DNA of 64,000 nt from Bifidobacterium primatium (lineage in GTDB: Bacteria; Actinomycetota; Actinomycetes; Actinomycetales; Bifidobacteriaceae), in assembly GCF_002802875.1 (NCBI RefSeq), contig NZ_PEBI01000001.1, forward strand, positions 273,830-337,829, in the 5' to 3' direction. Made by a program: the position numbers and the translations under genes. A model generated the notes under the pieces. It made no database searches and was not told the origin of the DNA. It saw only the letters and a list, made by a program, of their open reading frames with translations. This document shows, in pieces, positions 39,493 through 49,019 of this stretch. The stretch's first letter is position 1; the number at the start of each line of letters is the position of its first letter.

Positions 39493-41274
39493 TTACGAAC
39501 GGTCGGCGAGGATCTGCAGGGGCTCGTAGCGCATGACGAAGATGATGCCGACGAGCGCGGAGACGAGTGTAAGCCCCAGACCGATGAGTATCAGCTGACC
39601 GATGACCTTGAAGTTCACCGTGGCGTTGATGGTGCTCACATAGCTCACGGCCCGGTTCATGCCGCCTCGCACGCCGCCCTGGTCGCCGCCCGGTGCACTG
39701 GGCGCGGAGCTGCCGCCGCTCGAATTCGACGACGAGGAGGAGGAACCGGAGTCATTCGAATTCGACTCCGAGGAGCCGGACGATTCGGAGCCGGACGACG
39801 AATCGGAACCATTGGAATCAGAGCCGGACTGGCCCGGCGCTCCCCCGCCCATGTCGGCGCCGCGGCCGAACTGCTCCTGCTGGCTGGCGGTTTCGGACTG
39901 CTGCGCGGAGATCTGCGAGGCGAGCAGCTGGTTCGAGACCGGCACGGAGGCCGCGGCTCCGCCGGCCACGCCGAGCGCGATGCCGCACATGGTCACGATG
40001 AGCAGCTCGATGGCGAACTGCGCGGCGACCTTCACCTTGTTCACGCCGATGGCGGTGAGCACGCCCACCTCGTACTTGCGCTCGCGGATGTTGAACAGGT
40101 TGAGCACGATGAGCACCACCGCACCCACGATCAGCACCACGATGAGCAGGGTCAGCGCGAACTTGGCGAGGTTGTCGAGTGGCACGAGGCTGGACTCGTA
40201 GTTCTCCACGTCGGCGGACTGCACGGTGTAGGTGTCGGCGAGGCCGGCCTTCTTCACGTCGGAGGCGAAGGTCTTGTAGTCGTTGGCGTTGCTCAGCACG
40301 TAGGTGAAGCTCAGCTGCGTTGACGTGTTGTCGTCATCGTCGTTGGCCGTGGTCGTGGAGTCGAGGCCCAGCGACTTGAGCGTGGAGACGGACGTGTAGA
40401 TGGCGTTGTCGGCGTCCTGCGAGGTGCCACCCATCGGCCCCATGGAGTCGGTGTTGCTCGACGTGGTGTTCTGGTAGATGCCGCTGATGGTGAGCTTGTA
40501 GGTCTTGGAGGTGTCGTTGGGGTTGGTCACCGTGATGGTGTCGCCCACTTTGAGGTCGTTGAAGTCGGCGAGCGCCTTGGAGATGATGACCTTGCCGTTG
40601 TCGGACGAGCCGTAGCCGAACACCTTGCCGGAGGTCATGGTGAAGGTGCCGTTGGCGGCCTTGCTTACGGCGGTGTCGGAGGAGAATCCGGTGAGGGTGA
40701 AGTCGCCGGAGGTCATGCCTCCCATGCCGCCGCCCTGGCCGTCGCCGCCGGGGCCGCCCTGGCCGGGCTGGCCCTGCTGGCCGTTGGAGCCGGAGGACGA
40801 ATTCGAAGAGGATGATGACGAGCTCGACGACGAGGAGTTCGCCGAATTCGAGGAGGTGCTTTCGACCGGCTGGAACGAGTCGGTGCCGGAGACGCCGGTG
40901 CTTTCGGAGTAGTAGGTACTGACGCTCACGCTGGACGCCTTGGCGTACTTCTGATAGTCGGCGAGCGAGAGGCTGCTGGACTCCATGGCCTCACGCATGG
41001 CGTCGAAGTCCGGCTTGGAATCCGACGACGAGCTTGACGACGAGGACGACGAGCTCGACGACTTGGCCTGTTCCATGAGTTTGCTGCGGTCGGCGCTGAT
41101 GGTCGCCGTCACGCTGGTGGATGCGAGGCCGGTCTCGCGCGCGTCGTCGGCGGCGTTGCGTATGGCGAGGCCGACGGTCGCGGCGGCGGCGATGATCGCG
41201 ACGATCAGCACGATCAGTATGTTGCGGCCCTTGTTCCGTATCACGGTTTTCCAGGCGTTCCTAAGCACGAACAT
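39493..41274 (-). CDS. MacB/FtsX-fold ABC permease with Ser-rich extracellular regions
   Basis: A 593-aa protein. One N-terminal membrane helix (~10-30) is followed by a large extracytoplasmic MacB-like domain (~40-370), then three further helices (~375-400, ~425-455, ~560-585) of the FtsX fold. Long Ser/Gly/Asn/Gln runs interrupt the extracellular parts at ~70-90, ~145-185 and in the loop before the last helix (~490-540). It is co-oriented with the ATPase gene downstream. The low-complexity tracts are encoded by near-repetitive codons and may vary in length between strains. Confidence 0.87.
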   Translation of the reverse strand: MFVLRNAWKTVIRNKGRNILIVLIVAIIAAAATVGLAIRNAADDARETGLASTSVTATISADRSKLMEQAKSSSSSSSSSSSSSDSKPDFDAMREAMESSSLSLADYQKYAKASSVSVSTYYSESTGVSGTDSFQPVESTSSNSANSSSSSSSSSSSNSSSGSNGQQGQPGQGGPGGDGQGGGMGGMTSGDFTLTGFSSDTAVSKAANGTFTMTSGKVFGYGSSDNGKVIISKALADFNDLKVGDTITVTNPNDTSKTYKLTISGIYQNTTSSNTDSMGPMGGTSQDADNAIYTSVSTLKSLGLDSTTTANDDDDNTSTQLSFTYVLSNANDYKTFASDVKKAGLADTYTVQSADVENYESSLVPLDNLAKFALTLLIVVLIVGAVVLIVLNLFNIRERKYEVGVLTAIGVNKVKVAAQFAIELLIVTMCGIALGVAGGAAASVPVSNQLLASQISAQQSETASQQEQFGRGADMGGGAPGQSGSDSNGSDSSSGSESSGSSESNSNDSGSSSSSSNSSGGSSAPSAPGGDQGGVRGGMNRAVSYVSTINATVNFKVIGQLILIGLGLTLVSALVGIIFVMRYEPLQILADRS

Positions 41275-41538
41275 GATGGTCCTTCATTCACGATGGGCAG
41301 GATGCAAGCCCCGCATCATGCGCCATGGGCTAAGACCGTGAGTAGGGCGGCGACCGGCGGATGCCGTCATCATGCGGGGCTCTGACCCCAACTATGCGGC
41401 GCGAACTTGGCAGCCGCCTTGTTCGTCACTGGAAAAGCCCGGCGACCTTTCCGGCACCGGGCTTGATGTTTCCTGAACGCTGTCTGAATACGGCGCTCGT
41501 CATACGTTCACGTATGCATCACGCATGCGTCGCGTATG

Positions 41539-42078
41539 TCATAGCTGCGTCAGCACCAGCAGGGTGAAGGGCAGCAGGATCGCCAGCGTACCGGCGCCTG
41601 TGGCGCATAGGACGATGGCGACCATAGACATCCGTTTGTTGACGTGATGCGCGAAGGCCTTCGACGGGTCGGCCGGATCGTAGTAGACCGGCATGGGGCT
41701 GCCGAGCGGCCAGAGCTGCTGCGCCATGGCGCGCAGGTTGGTGACCATTCTGGTGGGCACGTGCAGCACGTCGTTGTCGGAGACGTAGGCACCGGAATCG
41801 TTGTATGGATCCCAGGGAACGTTCTTCTCCACTCCGGCGTAGGCACGGAACTGACGGGCGACGCGGTAGTCGCGGCCGTTCACCCGATAGCCGATGACGG
41901 GCTTCATGTTCACGCCTCCGAGGAACCGGTAGCCGATGACGGTGCCGTTGGTCACCGCCGTGCAGCGATTGGCCTTCCTGCGATGCAATGCTTCGACGAC
42001 GACGCCTGCGATGATCAGACCCATCGAGGGAATGACCGTGATGCCGATGATCAGCGGCGCGAACCACCAGTTCTCCAT
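41539..42078 (-). CDS. DUF3592-like membrane protein
   Basis: A 179-aa protein with two membrane segments, near residues 6-30 and 150-175. Between them is an extracytoplasmic domain ending in MPVYYDPADPSKA, the hallmark of DUF3592. AAAGG precedes the start. A longer relative with two such regions lies immediately upstream. Function unknown for the family. Confidence 0.65.
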   Translation of the reverse strand: MENWWFAPLIIGITVIPSMGLIIAGVVVEALHRRKANRCTAVTNGTVIGYRFLGGVNMKPVIGYRVNGRDYRVARQFRAYAGVEKNVPWDPYNDSGAYVSDNDVLHVPTRMVTNLRAMAQQLWPLGSPMPVYYDPADPSKAFAHHVNKRMSMVAIVLCATGAGTLAILLPFTLLVLTQL

Positions 42079-42186
42079 TGATGCGACCTTTCGAGGATGG
42101 GTTCGATGGCAATGCTTGGATTATTCTACGCCGCCGCGCCCCGCATGCACATCATCGCCCTGCAGTGGATCGTCTGCCGTCGTCGA

Positions 42187-43374
42187 TCACTGCCGGGAGG
42201 GGTCGGGGGCGACGTGGTCGAGCACGTCGATGCCGCCGCCGGGCCAGTAGGTGAGCAGTATCGGCCTGTGCGGCTCGCCGATGATGCGCGAGGCGGCGTC
42301 CTTGTCGGACCAGTCGCAGGTCACGGTGACGGTGCTGCCGTCGTCCTTGGTGAAGATGAAGTCGGCGTAGTCGCTCGAGTCGCCGTCATCGTCGGTCTCC
42401 GTATGCGTTTCGAGGCCCTGGTATTGCGCGGCGACCGTGCGGGGGCCGTATGCCAGCCCGAACAGGGCACCGCCCGCGATGATGATGCCGGCGAGCAGCG
42501 GCACGCCGATGCTGTAGAGGTGGAAGTTGCGGTTGTCGGCGAGGATGCCGCGCATCTGGTCCTCCGGAATCTCCTCGTCCGCTCCTATCCGCCTGAGTAT
42601 CCTGCCTTTGACCACCATGTGAACGAGTATCCACAGTGCGATGCCGATTGGCGCGAGTCCAAGGTTTGTCTGCTTCAGCACGCCTTGGAAACCGAACGGC
42701 GACAATGCCCCGTCCAGCGCCAGCGTGCCGGCGATGATGCCGATCACGGCCACGACGGTCGCATACGTCAGCGGCTTGAAACGGGCGGGGTCACGTCCCA
42801 CGAGCGTCTCCTTGTCCACGCGAGGCAGGCGGTGGAACGCCCGCGAGGTCGTATCGACCACGGTTTCCCGTGAAGCCGTCAGCGGGTCGAGCTCCAGCGA
42901 CTCCCAGACCTGCGGCCGTTCGTACCAGCGCATGATCACATGGGTGCCGTACCTGCGCACGGCCCGGCGCAGCACGGGATCGCGCATGGCCTCGCGCGGC
43001 AGATGCTCGAAGACGACCTCCTCGCCGTCGTTGAGACGAAAGTGGTAGCGCGTGGTCACGCTGACGAGCGGTCCGTCCTCCTCGTCGCCGTCCTCGTCCT
43101 CGTCGTTGTTCGTCGTATGGTGTTCGATCTCCTCGTATTGCGCGACCACCGCATATGCGGTTCGTGGTCCGCGCCGCAACGCGGTCACGCATTGCAGGAA
43201 GGTGCGGCCGTTGCGGAACAACGCGTATCCGCTGGCCGCGGTGACGATGGCCCCCATGACGCCATCTATCGGCACACGTATATGCGTCAGTTCACCGATG
43301 CCGGCGTAAAGAAAGAACCCCGCGATGGCGAGACCTATGACGGCGATGATTATCTTCCTGACGAGTGTCTTCAT
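42187..43374 (-). CDS. Larger DUF3592-like membrane protein, internally duplicated
   Basis: 395 aa from the ATG at 43374, with AAAGGG about 12 bp upstream; an earlier ATG at 43419 lacks a ribosome site. It appears to hold two copies of the membrane-helix plus beta-rich-domain unit. The first (~1-160) has a very acidic loop (NNDEDEDGDEEDG) and ends in VIMRWYERP. The second (~190-395) ends in PILLTYWPGGG, the position of the YYDP motif in DUF3592. Function unknown. Confidence 0.6.
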   Translation of the reverse strand: MKTLVRKIIIAVIGLAIAGFFLYAGIGELTHIRVPIDGVMGAIVTAASGYALFRNGRTFLQCVTALRRGPRTAYAVVAQYEEIEHHTTNNDEDEDGDEEDGPLVSVTTRYHFRLNDGEEVVFEHLPREAMRDPVLRRAVRRYGTHVIMRWYERPQVWESLELDPLTASRETVVDTTSRAFHRLPRVDKETLVGRDPARFKPLTYATVVAVIGIIAGTLALDGALSPFGFQGVLKQTNLGLAPIGIALWILVHMVVKGRILRRIGADEEIPEDQMRGILADNRNFHLYSIGVPLLAGIIIAGGALFGLAYGPRTVAAQYQGLETHTETDDDGDSSDYADFIFTKDDGSTVTVTCDWSDKDAASRIIGEPHRPILLTYWPGGGIDVLDHVAPDPSRQ

Positions 43375-43429
43375 CCAGCGACCGTTCCCTTTGCTCTCGC
43401 TTCCTGGTCCCGGTTCCATTATCGGCGAA

Positions 43430-43465
43430 GGCCCCGTGCATATACGGGGGTATATGCACGGGGCC
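43430..43465 (-). terminator. Terminator after the M60 peptidase gene
   Basis: A 16-bp perfect stem (43430-43445 and 43450-43465) with a four-G loop on the plus strand, 67 bp downstream of the peptidase stop. Confidence 0.75.
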
Positions 43466-43531
43466 CGATGAATTCAGACGCTGTTCACCGTCCGGTCGCC
43501 ATCGGTCAATGTGACGCCGGTCAGCGCAACG

Positions 43532-46500
43532 TCAGTCGATGTCGTATCCGTCGATGCGACGCCGGCACACCTCGCGGAGCTTGACGGCCAGTCCCGCTGC
43601 GGCGAGCACGATGGCGAGCCCGAGCAGACCGTTGGCCACGCCGGTTCTGGCGAGTTCGGACGAGACCGAACCGTGGTCCTGCGGCCTGGTCTCGACGATG
43701 ACGCGGCTGCCATCGGCGGTGCTGGAGCCGGGAAGGTCGTGGCTCGGGTTCCGGTTCACGTCGACGCTGCCGTCGCCGTCGTTGTCGCCGCCGTTGGGAT
43801 TGTCGCCGTCGGAGCCGCTATCGGAGCCGTTGCTGCCGCCACCTCCGGGGGTCTCGCCCGGGTCGGTGGTCGGCTGCTTGTCCCATACGGCGGTGAGTGT
43901 GACGACGCCGTCGGCGTCGGCCGTGAGATTGGCCACCTTCTCGCCGTCGGCGTACACGGTGCCGTGGCCGTCGGACCAGCCGGCGAACGCGTAATCCTTG
44001 CGGACGAACGCGTTCTTCGTCAGTGTCGCCTCCTTGCCGTATTCCATGGCGAGGTCGGCCATCTCGCCGGTGACGTCGCCGGCGTCGTCCACGCCGGCGT
44101 CGAACCGGATGATGTAGCGGTTGGGCGTCCACACGGCGGTGAGCATGACGGTCTCATGGCCCTTCAAGGACAACGACTTCACGCCCTCCCCCGCTTTGAC
44201 CACCGTGCCGTCGGGCAGCTTCCAGCCGTCGAACGTGTATCCGGCGCGCGTGAACTTCGGCTCGGGGGCCATCGTCTCCTCGCCGACGACGGCCGTCACG
44301 GTGTCCATGGTTCCGGTGCCGCCGGCCGCGTCGAACGCGATGGCGTATTTCGCGCGCGTCCATGTGGCGGTAAGCGTCAGGTCGCCGTCCGGCAGGGCGT
44401 CGCCGGGCTTGTAGACGGTCTTGCCGTCGGTCCAGCCGGTGGCGTCCCAGCCGTCGCGGGTGAAGGCGACGTCGGGCGCGACGGCGCTGACGCCTTGGTA
44501 TCGTGTCAGGTCGGCCATGGTGCCCTTGGCGTCGTCGGCACCGGCCTTGAACGTCACGGTGCCGGCGGTCTTGGCTTCGGGCGCCTTGACGGTCTCCACC
44601 CTGATGGATTTGATGGGCAGGGCGTTGTAGCCGTTCACCCAGTTGACGGTGGACGTGTACGTGTACGATTTGCCGGTCAGGTTCTCGCCCTCGTAGAGCG
44701 TGACCTTGAGCCCATTGGGGACGTTGAGGCTGCGCACGTCGTCGTAGAGTTCGCCGAGCTCGTCCTTGCCGCTGTATGCGCCGATGCCGAGGTCCTTGTA
44801 GTTGCCGCCGTATCCGGCCGGGCCGTAGATGGCGTCGTAGACGCGCGTCACGCGGCTGTCGGTGAACGTGGCCTGGGCGACGGCGCTGGGCAGGCTGCCG
44901 GCGCGGTAGGCGATGGCCTTCACGGTCAGCGGACTGGATGCGATGGCGATGCTGCCGCCGGTCCAGCGCTTGCCGTTCGTCGATGACGGTTCGCTGCCGT
45001 CGGTCGTGTAGTACACGTCGTCGTCGGTGTTGTTCGGCGTAATGGCGAACGCGAGGGAGCCGTCGTCGGCCTTGGCGCCGTGGATGGTCGGTCGCGGCGT
45101 GGTCGCGGTCTCGCCATTCTTGGGCGTGAGCGTGAACTGGAGCGTGCCGCCCTGCCAGGAGAGCGCGTCGACGTGCGTGCCGGCCGGATGGGCGGTGTAG
45201 CCGTCGAGCGTGACGCTCACCGTGGCCGAACCGATGCCTTTGAGCGTCGCCTTGCCGTCGGCCGGGTTGACGTCGGTCGCCTTGGCGTTCGGATCGTCGG
45301 GCTTCACATGCACGACGGCCTTGGACGTGTCGGCGCCATCGGACGTCTTGACGACGACGGTCACGTCGGCCGTAGTCGGCACGGCCGCCTCGGGCGACGG
45401 ATTGGTGCGGTAGTCGTAGGCGATGACGGTGTACTTGGGCACGACGTTGCCGGTGTCGACGGTGAACGTGCCGTCCTGGCTCCAGGCGACGGCCTTGCCG
45501 TCGGCGAGCAGCGTGTAGCCGGCCGTGCTTTTCGCCTCGATGCTGCCGTCGGGGTAGGAGGCGGTGATGGCGAACCTGCCGGATGAGGGGCGTGAGGTCG
45601 TGACGTTCGGCGCGGCGGTCGTCTTGGTGAACGCCCTGGCGCCGTTGATGCCCTTGGCGTCGGCGTCGATGGAGAAGTATTCGATGTGCTGCGTGAGCTT
45701 CGGATATTTGGCCGTGTAGGCGGCGGTCGCGTCGGAGACGGTCATGCCGTAGCGGCCCATGACCTCGCTCATGTCGAAGCCGAGGGCGTCGGAGTAGGCG
45801 CGTGCGGCGGCGTCCTTCACGCCGCCGACGTTGGTGTACGTGCGGGGCGTGCGGCGGACCTGACGGTAGACGGCGCCAAGGCCGCCGTACTTGTTGACCT
45901 GGTCGGCGAGTTCCTTCGTGTAGCCGCTGCCGTTGCCGAAATCGTAGGCCGAGTAGTCGTAGTCGTCGAAGAACCGCAGCATGTTGAACCGTGCGGTCAC
46001 GTCGTACCAGATGTCGCCCCACGGGGATTCGGGGTTCTCGCCGGCGAGCTTGGCGTTCAGGTACGAGTCGATGTTCTTCTGGCCGGAGAGCACGCCGGAA
46101 TGGTAGGTGGACGTGGTGAACGCGGTGCCGTTGTTCTTCAGCTTGTCGATGCCGGCCTCGCGACGGCCCCACATGGAGACGAGGTTGTTGGTCTCCTCGA
46201 CGACGGCGAGCGGCGCGATGTCGAGCATGTGGCCGAACTCGTGGTCGTTGCCCCAGCCGTGCGACCCTTCGACGCTGGTGGCGACGCCCGGCCATACGCC
46301 CTCGCCGAGGTGGTACATCGTGTACCAGGCGAACATGGTCGAGGGGCTGGTGAGGTTCTGCGTCATCTCCAGCACGATCTTCATGCGCGTGGGCTTCTGC
46401 CTGGCGTCCGCGGCGTTCCCGTCGAATCCGAGCACGCCGTCGAAGTAGTCGAGTCGGTCGTTGGCGACCTTGTAGACGTTCCGGATCCATGCCGTCGCCT

Positions 46501-47272
46501 TGGCTTCGGTGTCGATGTCCTTGACGGAGTCGACCATCTTGGCGGCGCGCAGGTCGTAGACCATGCGGCCGAGCACGAGGCTGGTCATGTCCATGCCGAG
46601 GTCGGGGTCGTCGTTGAGCTGGCCGACGGCCGTGTCGACGCCGGCGTCGACGTAGGAGCGCAGTTCGGTCAGATACGTCCAGAACGCCTCGGGATGGGCG
46701 GCGTCGTACGTGTACAGCGGGTATTCGCCGAGAGACGGCCTGCCGTCCGATCCGTTCTCGTTTTCGATGACGACGGACGCCCTCTGCCCGCCGTCGTTGC
46801 GGACGAGCAGCACCTGGCCGACCTTGTTCTTGGTGGTGTCGTAGGTGATCTCGTTGACGCCGGCCTTGAGCTTGCCGCCGTCGTCGGCGCGGACGAGCGC
46901 GTGGTTGTTCGCGTCCACGCGGCCGGCCTGACGATGCGCCCACAATACGTTCGGGCCGTCGGCCGTCGTGTTCAGCGTGATCCTGAACTTCGCGGTGATG
47001 CCGGGACGGATGTAGTAGCCCGTCCAGTCGCCGTTCTCGAACTGGAAGTACTGCTGCGTGCGGGTCTTGTCGGTGTCCTTGCTGCCGGCGGTGGACAGCT
47101 CGATGGTCTTCTCCCCCGCCTTCGCCTCGGTGGCCGCCGTGCCGACCGTCGCGACGCCGGCCGTCGCAACGGCCCCCGGCAACGCGTTTGCCGTGGCTGG
47201 CAACGCCATGCCGCACAGCAACGCGGCCGCGGCCAGTACGGCGGCAAAGACCTTGCGGGACACTACTCTCAT
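43532..47272 (-). CDS. Secreted M60-like (enhancin/mucinase) metalloprotease with sortase signal
   Basis: A 1246-aa protein. A signal peptide (cut near ATANALPG, ~residue 33) is followed by an M60-type catalytic domain with zinc motif HEFGH at residues 344-348 and a following Glu in VVEETNN. Then come beta-sandwich domains, a chitobiase-like C-terminal repeat (YYTTDGSEPSS), and two or three InlB/Listeria-Bacteroides type repeats (FDAAGGTGT...; GYTFDGWKLPDG). A Gly/Asn/Asp linker leads to a sortase signal LARTG (1207-1211), a hydrophobic helix and a basic tail. M60 peptidases cleave mucin-type glycoproteins (family knowledge), so host mucus is a likely substrate. ATG 47272 follows AGGAGG. A TetR gene diverges from it. 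Confidence 0.9.
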   Translation of the reverse strand: MRVVSRKVFAAVLAAAALLCGMALPATANALPGAVATAGVATVGTAATEAKAGEKTIELSTAGSKDTDKTRTQQYFQFENGDWTGYYIRPGITAKFRITLNTTADGPNVLWAHRQAGRVDANNHALVRADDGGKLKAGVNEITYDTTKNKVGQVLLVRNDGGQRASVVIENENGSDGRPSLGEYPLYTYDAAHPEAFWTYLTELRSYVDAGVDTAVGQLNDDPDLGMDMTSLVLGRMVYDLRAAKMVDSVKDIDTEAKATAWIRNVYKVANDRLDYFDGVLGFDGNAADARQKPTRMKIVLEMTQNLTSPSTMFAWYTMYHLGEGVWPGVATSVEGSHGWGNDHEFGHMLDIAPLAVVEETNNLVSMWGRREAGIDKLKNNGTAFTTSTYHSGVLSGQKNIDSYLNAKLAGENPESPWGDIWYDVTARFNMLRFFDDYDYSAYDFGNGSGYTKELADQVNKYGGLGAVYRQVRRTPRTYTNVGGVKDAAARAYSDALGFDMSEVMGRYGMTVSDATAAYTAKYPKLTQHIEYFSIDADAKGINGARAFTKTTAAPNVTTSRPSSGRFAITASYPDGSIEAKSTAGYTLLADGKAVAWSQDGTFTVDTGNVVPKYTVIAYDYRTNPSPEAAVPTTADVTVVVKTSDGADTSKAVVHVKPDDPNAKATDVNPADGKATLKGIGSATVSVTLDGYTAHPAGTHVDALSWQGGTLQFTLTPKNGETATTPRPTIHGAKADDGSLAFAITPNNTDDDVYYTTDGSEPSSTNGKRWTGGSIAIASSPLTVKAIAYRAGSLPSAVAQATFTDSRVTRVYDAIYGPAGYGGNYKDLGIGAYSGKDELGELYDDVRSLNVPNGLKVTLYEGENLTGKSYTYTSTVNWVNGYNALPIKSIRVETVKAPEAKTAGTVTFKAGADDAKGTMADLTRYQGVSAVAPDVAFTRDGWDATGWTDGKTVYKPGDALPDGDLTLTATWTRAKYAIAFDAAGGTGTMDTVTAVVGEETMAPEPKFTRAGYTFDGWKLPDGTVVKAGEGVKSLSLKGHETVMLTAVWTPNRYIIRFDAGVDDAGDVTGEMADLAMEYGKEATLTKNAFVRKDYAFAGWSDGHGTVYADGEKVANLTADADGVVTLTAVWDKQPTTDPGETPGGGGSNGSDSGSDGDNPNGGDNDGDGSVDVNRNPSHDLPGSSTADGSRVIVETRPQDHGSVSSELARTGVANGLLGLAIVLAAAGLAVKLREVCRRRIDGYDID

Positions 47273-47380
47273 CAAGCCTCCTGAAACCCTCGTAATATAA
47301 CGTTTTAACTATATAGGAGGGCTCAGAGTGCGCACCCTCCCCCTTGCCTCCCTGCGGGCGGGGTGCGTTATCATGACGGC

Positions 47381-47929
47381 ATGGCTTCAACGCAGAGCAG
47401 ACGCAACGATCCGGAACGCAGGCAGCGCATCATCGACGCATGCCTCGACGTCATCGCCGAGCGTGGCGTGGCGGGAACGTCGCACCGGGTCGTGGCCGCG
47501 AGGGCCGGCGTTCCCCTCGGCTCGATGACCTACTATTTCGACGGCATGGACGACCTGCTGCATCAGGCGTTCGGCCAGTTCGTGCAACGGTCCATCGACG
47601 TCTTCGCCGCCCGCATGGCCGACGTTTCGAGCACCGAGGCGGCCTGCGAGGCCGTCGCCCGGCATATCGAGGGCGATCTGCTGATCACGCCGCACGACTT
47701 CACCATCAATCTGGAGTTCTATACGATCGCCGCCCGCGACGGCTCCTTCCGCGATTTGAGCGAACGGTGGATGGCGGCGAGCCGCGCCGAGCTGGAACGG
47801 TTCTTTGATGCCGAGACCGCACAATTGCTCGACGCGCTCGTCGAGGGTCTGACCCTGCACCGCGCGTTCGGCGTGGCATCCTCCCCCGCCGCCATCCGCA
47901 CGGCCATCCACCGAATCACGGGCCGGTAG
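47381..47929 (+). CDS. TetR-family regulator (first)
   Basis: A 182-aa protein. The helix-turn-helix region is at residues ~10-55 (RIIDACLDVIAERGV, HRVVAARAGVPLGSMTYYF), and the rest is a helical ligand domain. It diverges from the M60 peptidase gene with 108 bp between starts, so it may control that gene. An AT-rich segment with partial symmetry (47290-47312) lies between them. It is convergent with the ABC ATPase gene, which is an alternative target. Confidence 0.87.
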   Translation: MASTQSRRNDPERRQRIIDACLDVIAERGVAGTSHRVVAARAGVPLGSMTYYFDGMDDLLHQAFGQFVQRSIDVFAARMADVSSTEAACEAVARHIEGDLLITPHDFTINLEFYTIAARDGSFRDLSERWMAASRAELERFFDAETAQLLDALVEGLTLHRAFGVASSPAAIRTAIHRITGR

Positions 47930-47930
47930 T

Positions 47931-48014
47931 CCCGGAATCCGGAATCTATGGTGCCTTTCGGTCGTTTTTCGCCGTGAAAACGACCATTTGGCACCATGGA
48001 TTCCGGATTCCGGG
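47931..48014. repeat. R3 hairpin element, copy 1 (bidirectional terminator-like)
   Basis: Outer arms CCCGGAATCCGGAATC / GATTCCGGATTCCGGG enclose the shared R3 core (ATGGTGCC, CGGTCGTTTT and complements). A GTTTTT follows. It sits exactly between two convergent stops. Confidence 0.85.
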
Positions 48015-48018
48015 GTTT

Positions 48019-48720
48019 TTACCACTCGATGTCGGCGATGGGCGTCGGATGCTCGTTAACGCAAATCTCCGTGACCTTGCCGGAGCGGAAGCGAATCAAT
48101 CGGTCGCCCATCGGCGCGAGCGCGGAATTGTGCGTGACCAGCGCAACGGTGATGCCGTTGTTGCGGCAGGAATCCTGCAACAGCTGGAGAATCTGCTTGC
48201 CAGTGTTGTAGTCGAGGGCGCCGGTCGGCTCGTCGCACAGCAGCAGCTTCGGGTTCTTGGCGAGCGCGCGGGCGATGGAGACGCGCTGCTGTTCGCCGCC
48301 GGAAAGCTGTGCGGGGAAGTTGCCCAGGCGCTCGCCGAGACCGACCTTTTCGAGCGTTTCGCGGGCGTCGAGCGCGTCGGGGCAGATCTGGCTGGCGAGT
48401 TCCACGTTTTCGAGGGCGGTGAGGTTGGGCACGAGGTTGTAGAACTGGAAGACGAATCCGACGTCGAACCGGCGGTAGTCGGTGAGTTCGGATTCGCTGG
48501 CGGCGGTCAGGGCGCGGCCGTCGAGGACGACGCTGCCGGAGGTGGCGCGGTCCATGCCGCCGAGGATGTTCAGCGCCGTGGATTTTCCGGCGCCGGACGC
48601 GCCGAGGATGACGGCGAGCTCGCCCTTTTCGATGTCGAACGTCGCGTGGTCGAGGGCCTTGACGGCGGACTCCCCCTCGCCGTATTGGCGGACCACGTCA
48701 TGGAATTCCAGGAATGCCAT
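48019..48720 (-). CDS. ABC ATPase, MacB/LolD type, without adjacent FtsX-fold permease
   Basis: A 233-aa protein with Walker [10 protein letters not shown], signature LSGGEQQR and Walker [12 protein letters not shown]. The GALD form is common in ATPases that pair with FtsX-fold permeases of peptide-resistance type systems, but none follows it here; the next gene is a convergent TetR gene. The nearest membrane partner is the YhgE-like permease upstream. AAAGGAG precedes the start. A 25-bp palindrome lies at 48803-48827, in its promoter region. Confidence 0.88.
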   Translation of the reverse strand: MAFLEFHDVVRQYGEGESAVKALDHATFDIEKGELAVILGASGAGKSTALNILGGMDRATSGSVVLDGRALTAASESELTDYRRFDVGFVFQFYNLVPNLTALENVELASQICPDALDARETLEKVGLGERLGNFPAQLSGGEQQRVSIARALAKNPKLLLCDEPTGALDYNTGKQILQLLQDSCRNNGITVALVTHNSALAPMGDRLIRFRSGKVTEICVNEHPTPIADIEW

Positions 48721-48802
48721 TGTCTGCTCCTTTCGTTGCCGGCGTCCGTGTTGCGGAAGCGGACGTCGTGGATTGCGGATTGCGTCGGGTGCTGGCCATA
48801 AG

Positions 48803-48827
48803 TTTATTCAACAACTTGTAGAATAAA
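48803..48827. promoter_or_regulatory. 25-bp TetR-type palindrome, site A
   Basis: Arms TTTATTC and GAATAAA with a symmetric centre ACAACTTGT. It lies 82 bp upstream of the ABC ATPase start. It matches site B (50375-50399) in arms, length and surroundings. Confidence 0.7.
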
Positions 48828-48894
48828 AATGACAACATCGTCCGTTATGTAGAGTTTTTCACGTCACGCGACGCAACAGGCCGGCACAAAACCA

Positions 48895-48974
48895 CGAAAC
48901 CCGCAATTCACGATGCCTTTCGGTTGTTTTTCGACATAAAAACGACCCTTTGGCACCTCAGATTGCGGGTTTCG
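48895..48974. repeat. R3 hairpin element, copy 2
   Basis: Outer arms CGAAACCCGCAAT / ATTGCGGGTTTCG with the R3 core (TGCCTTTCGGTTGTTTTT ... AAAACGACCCTTTGGCACC). It is downstream of the permease gene and upstream of the ABC ATPase, inside direct repeat A. Confidence 0.85.
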
Positions 48975-49019
48975 GGAGTTTTGGACCGTATGCGGGGACG
49001 GATTCAGCCAGCCCTGCGG

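Larger units (their letters stand above)
48803..48991. repeat. Direct repeat arm A (about 190 bp) bracketing the permease
   Basis: In the same orientation as 50375-50564 it shares, in order: the 25-bp palindrome, AATAAAAAT, ATGTA-AGTTTTT, ACGCAACAGGCCGGCACAAA, an R3 hairpin and CGGGAGTTT-GGA-GTAT. The two arms are collinear to within a few bp. Confidence 0.85.

Noticed and set aside
43700-43760. LPGSS in the M60 protein as the sortase motif
   Set aside because: It is ~40 residues before the hydrophobic helix and lacks TG; LARTG stands directly before the helix and basic tail.
44154-47390. 1078-aa frame overlapping the M60 protease in another frame
   Set aside because: The Arg/His-rich composition and lack of any domain mark it as a frame-shifted shadow of the protease.
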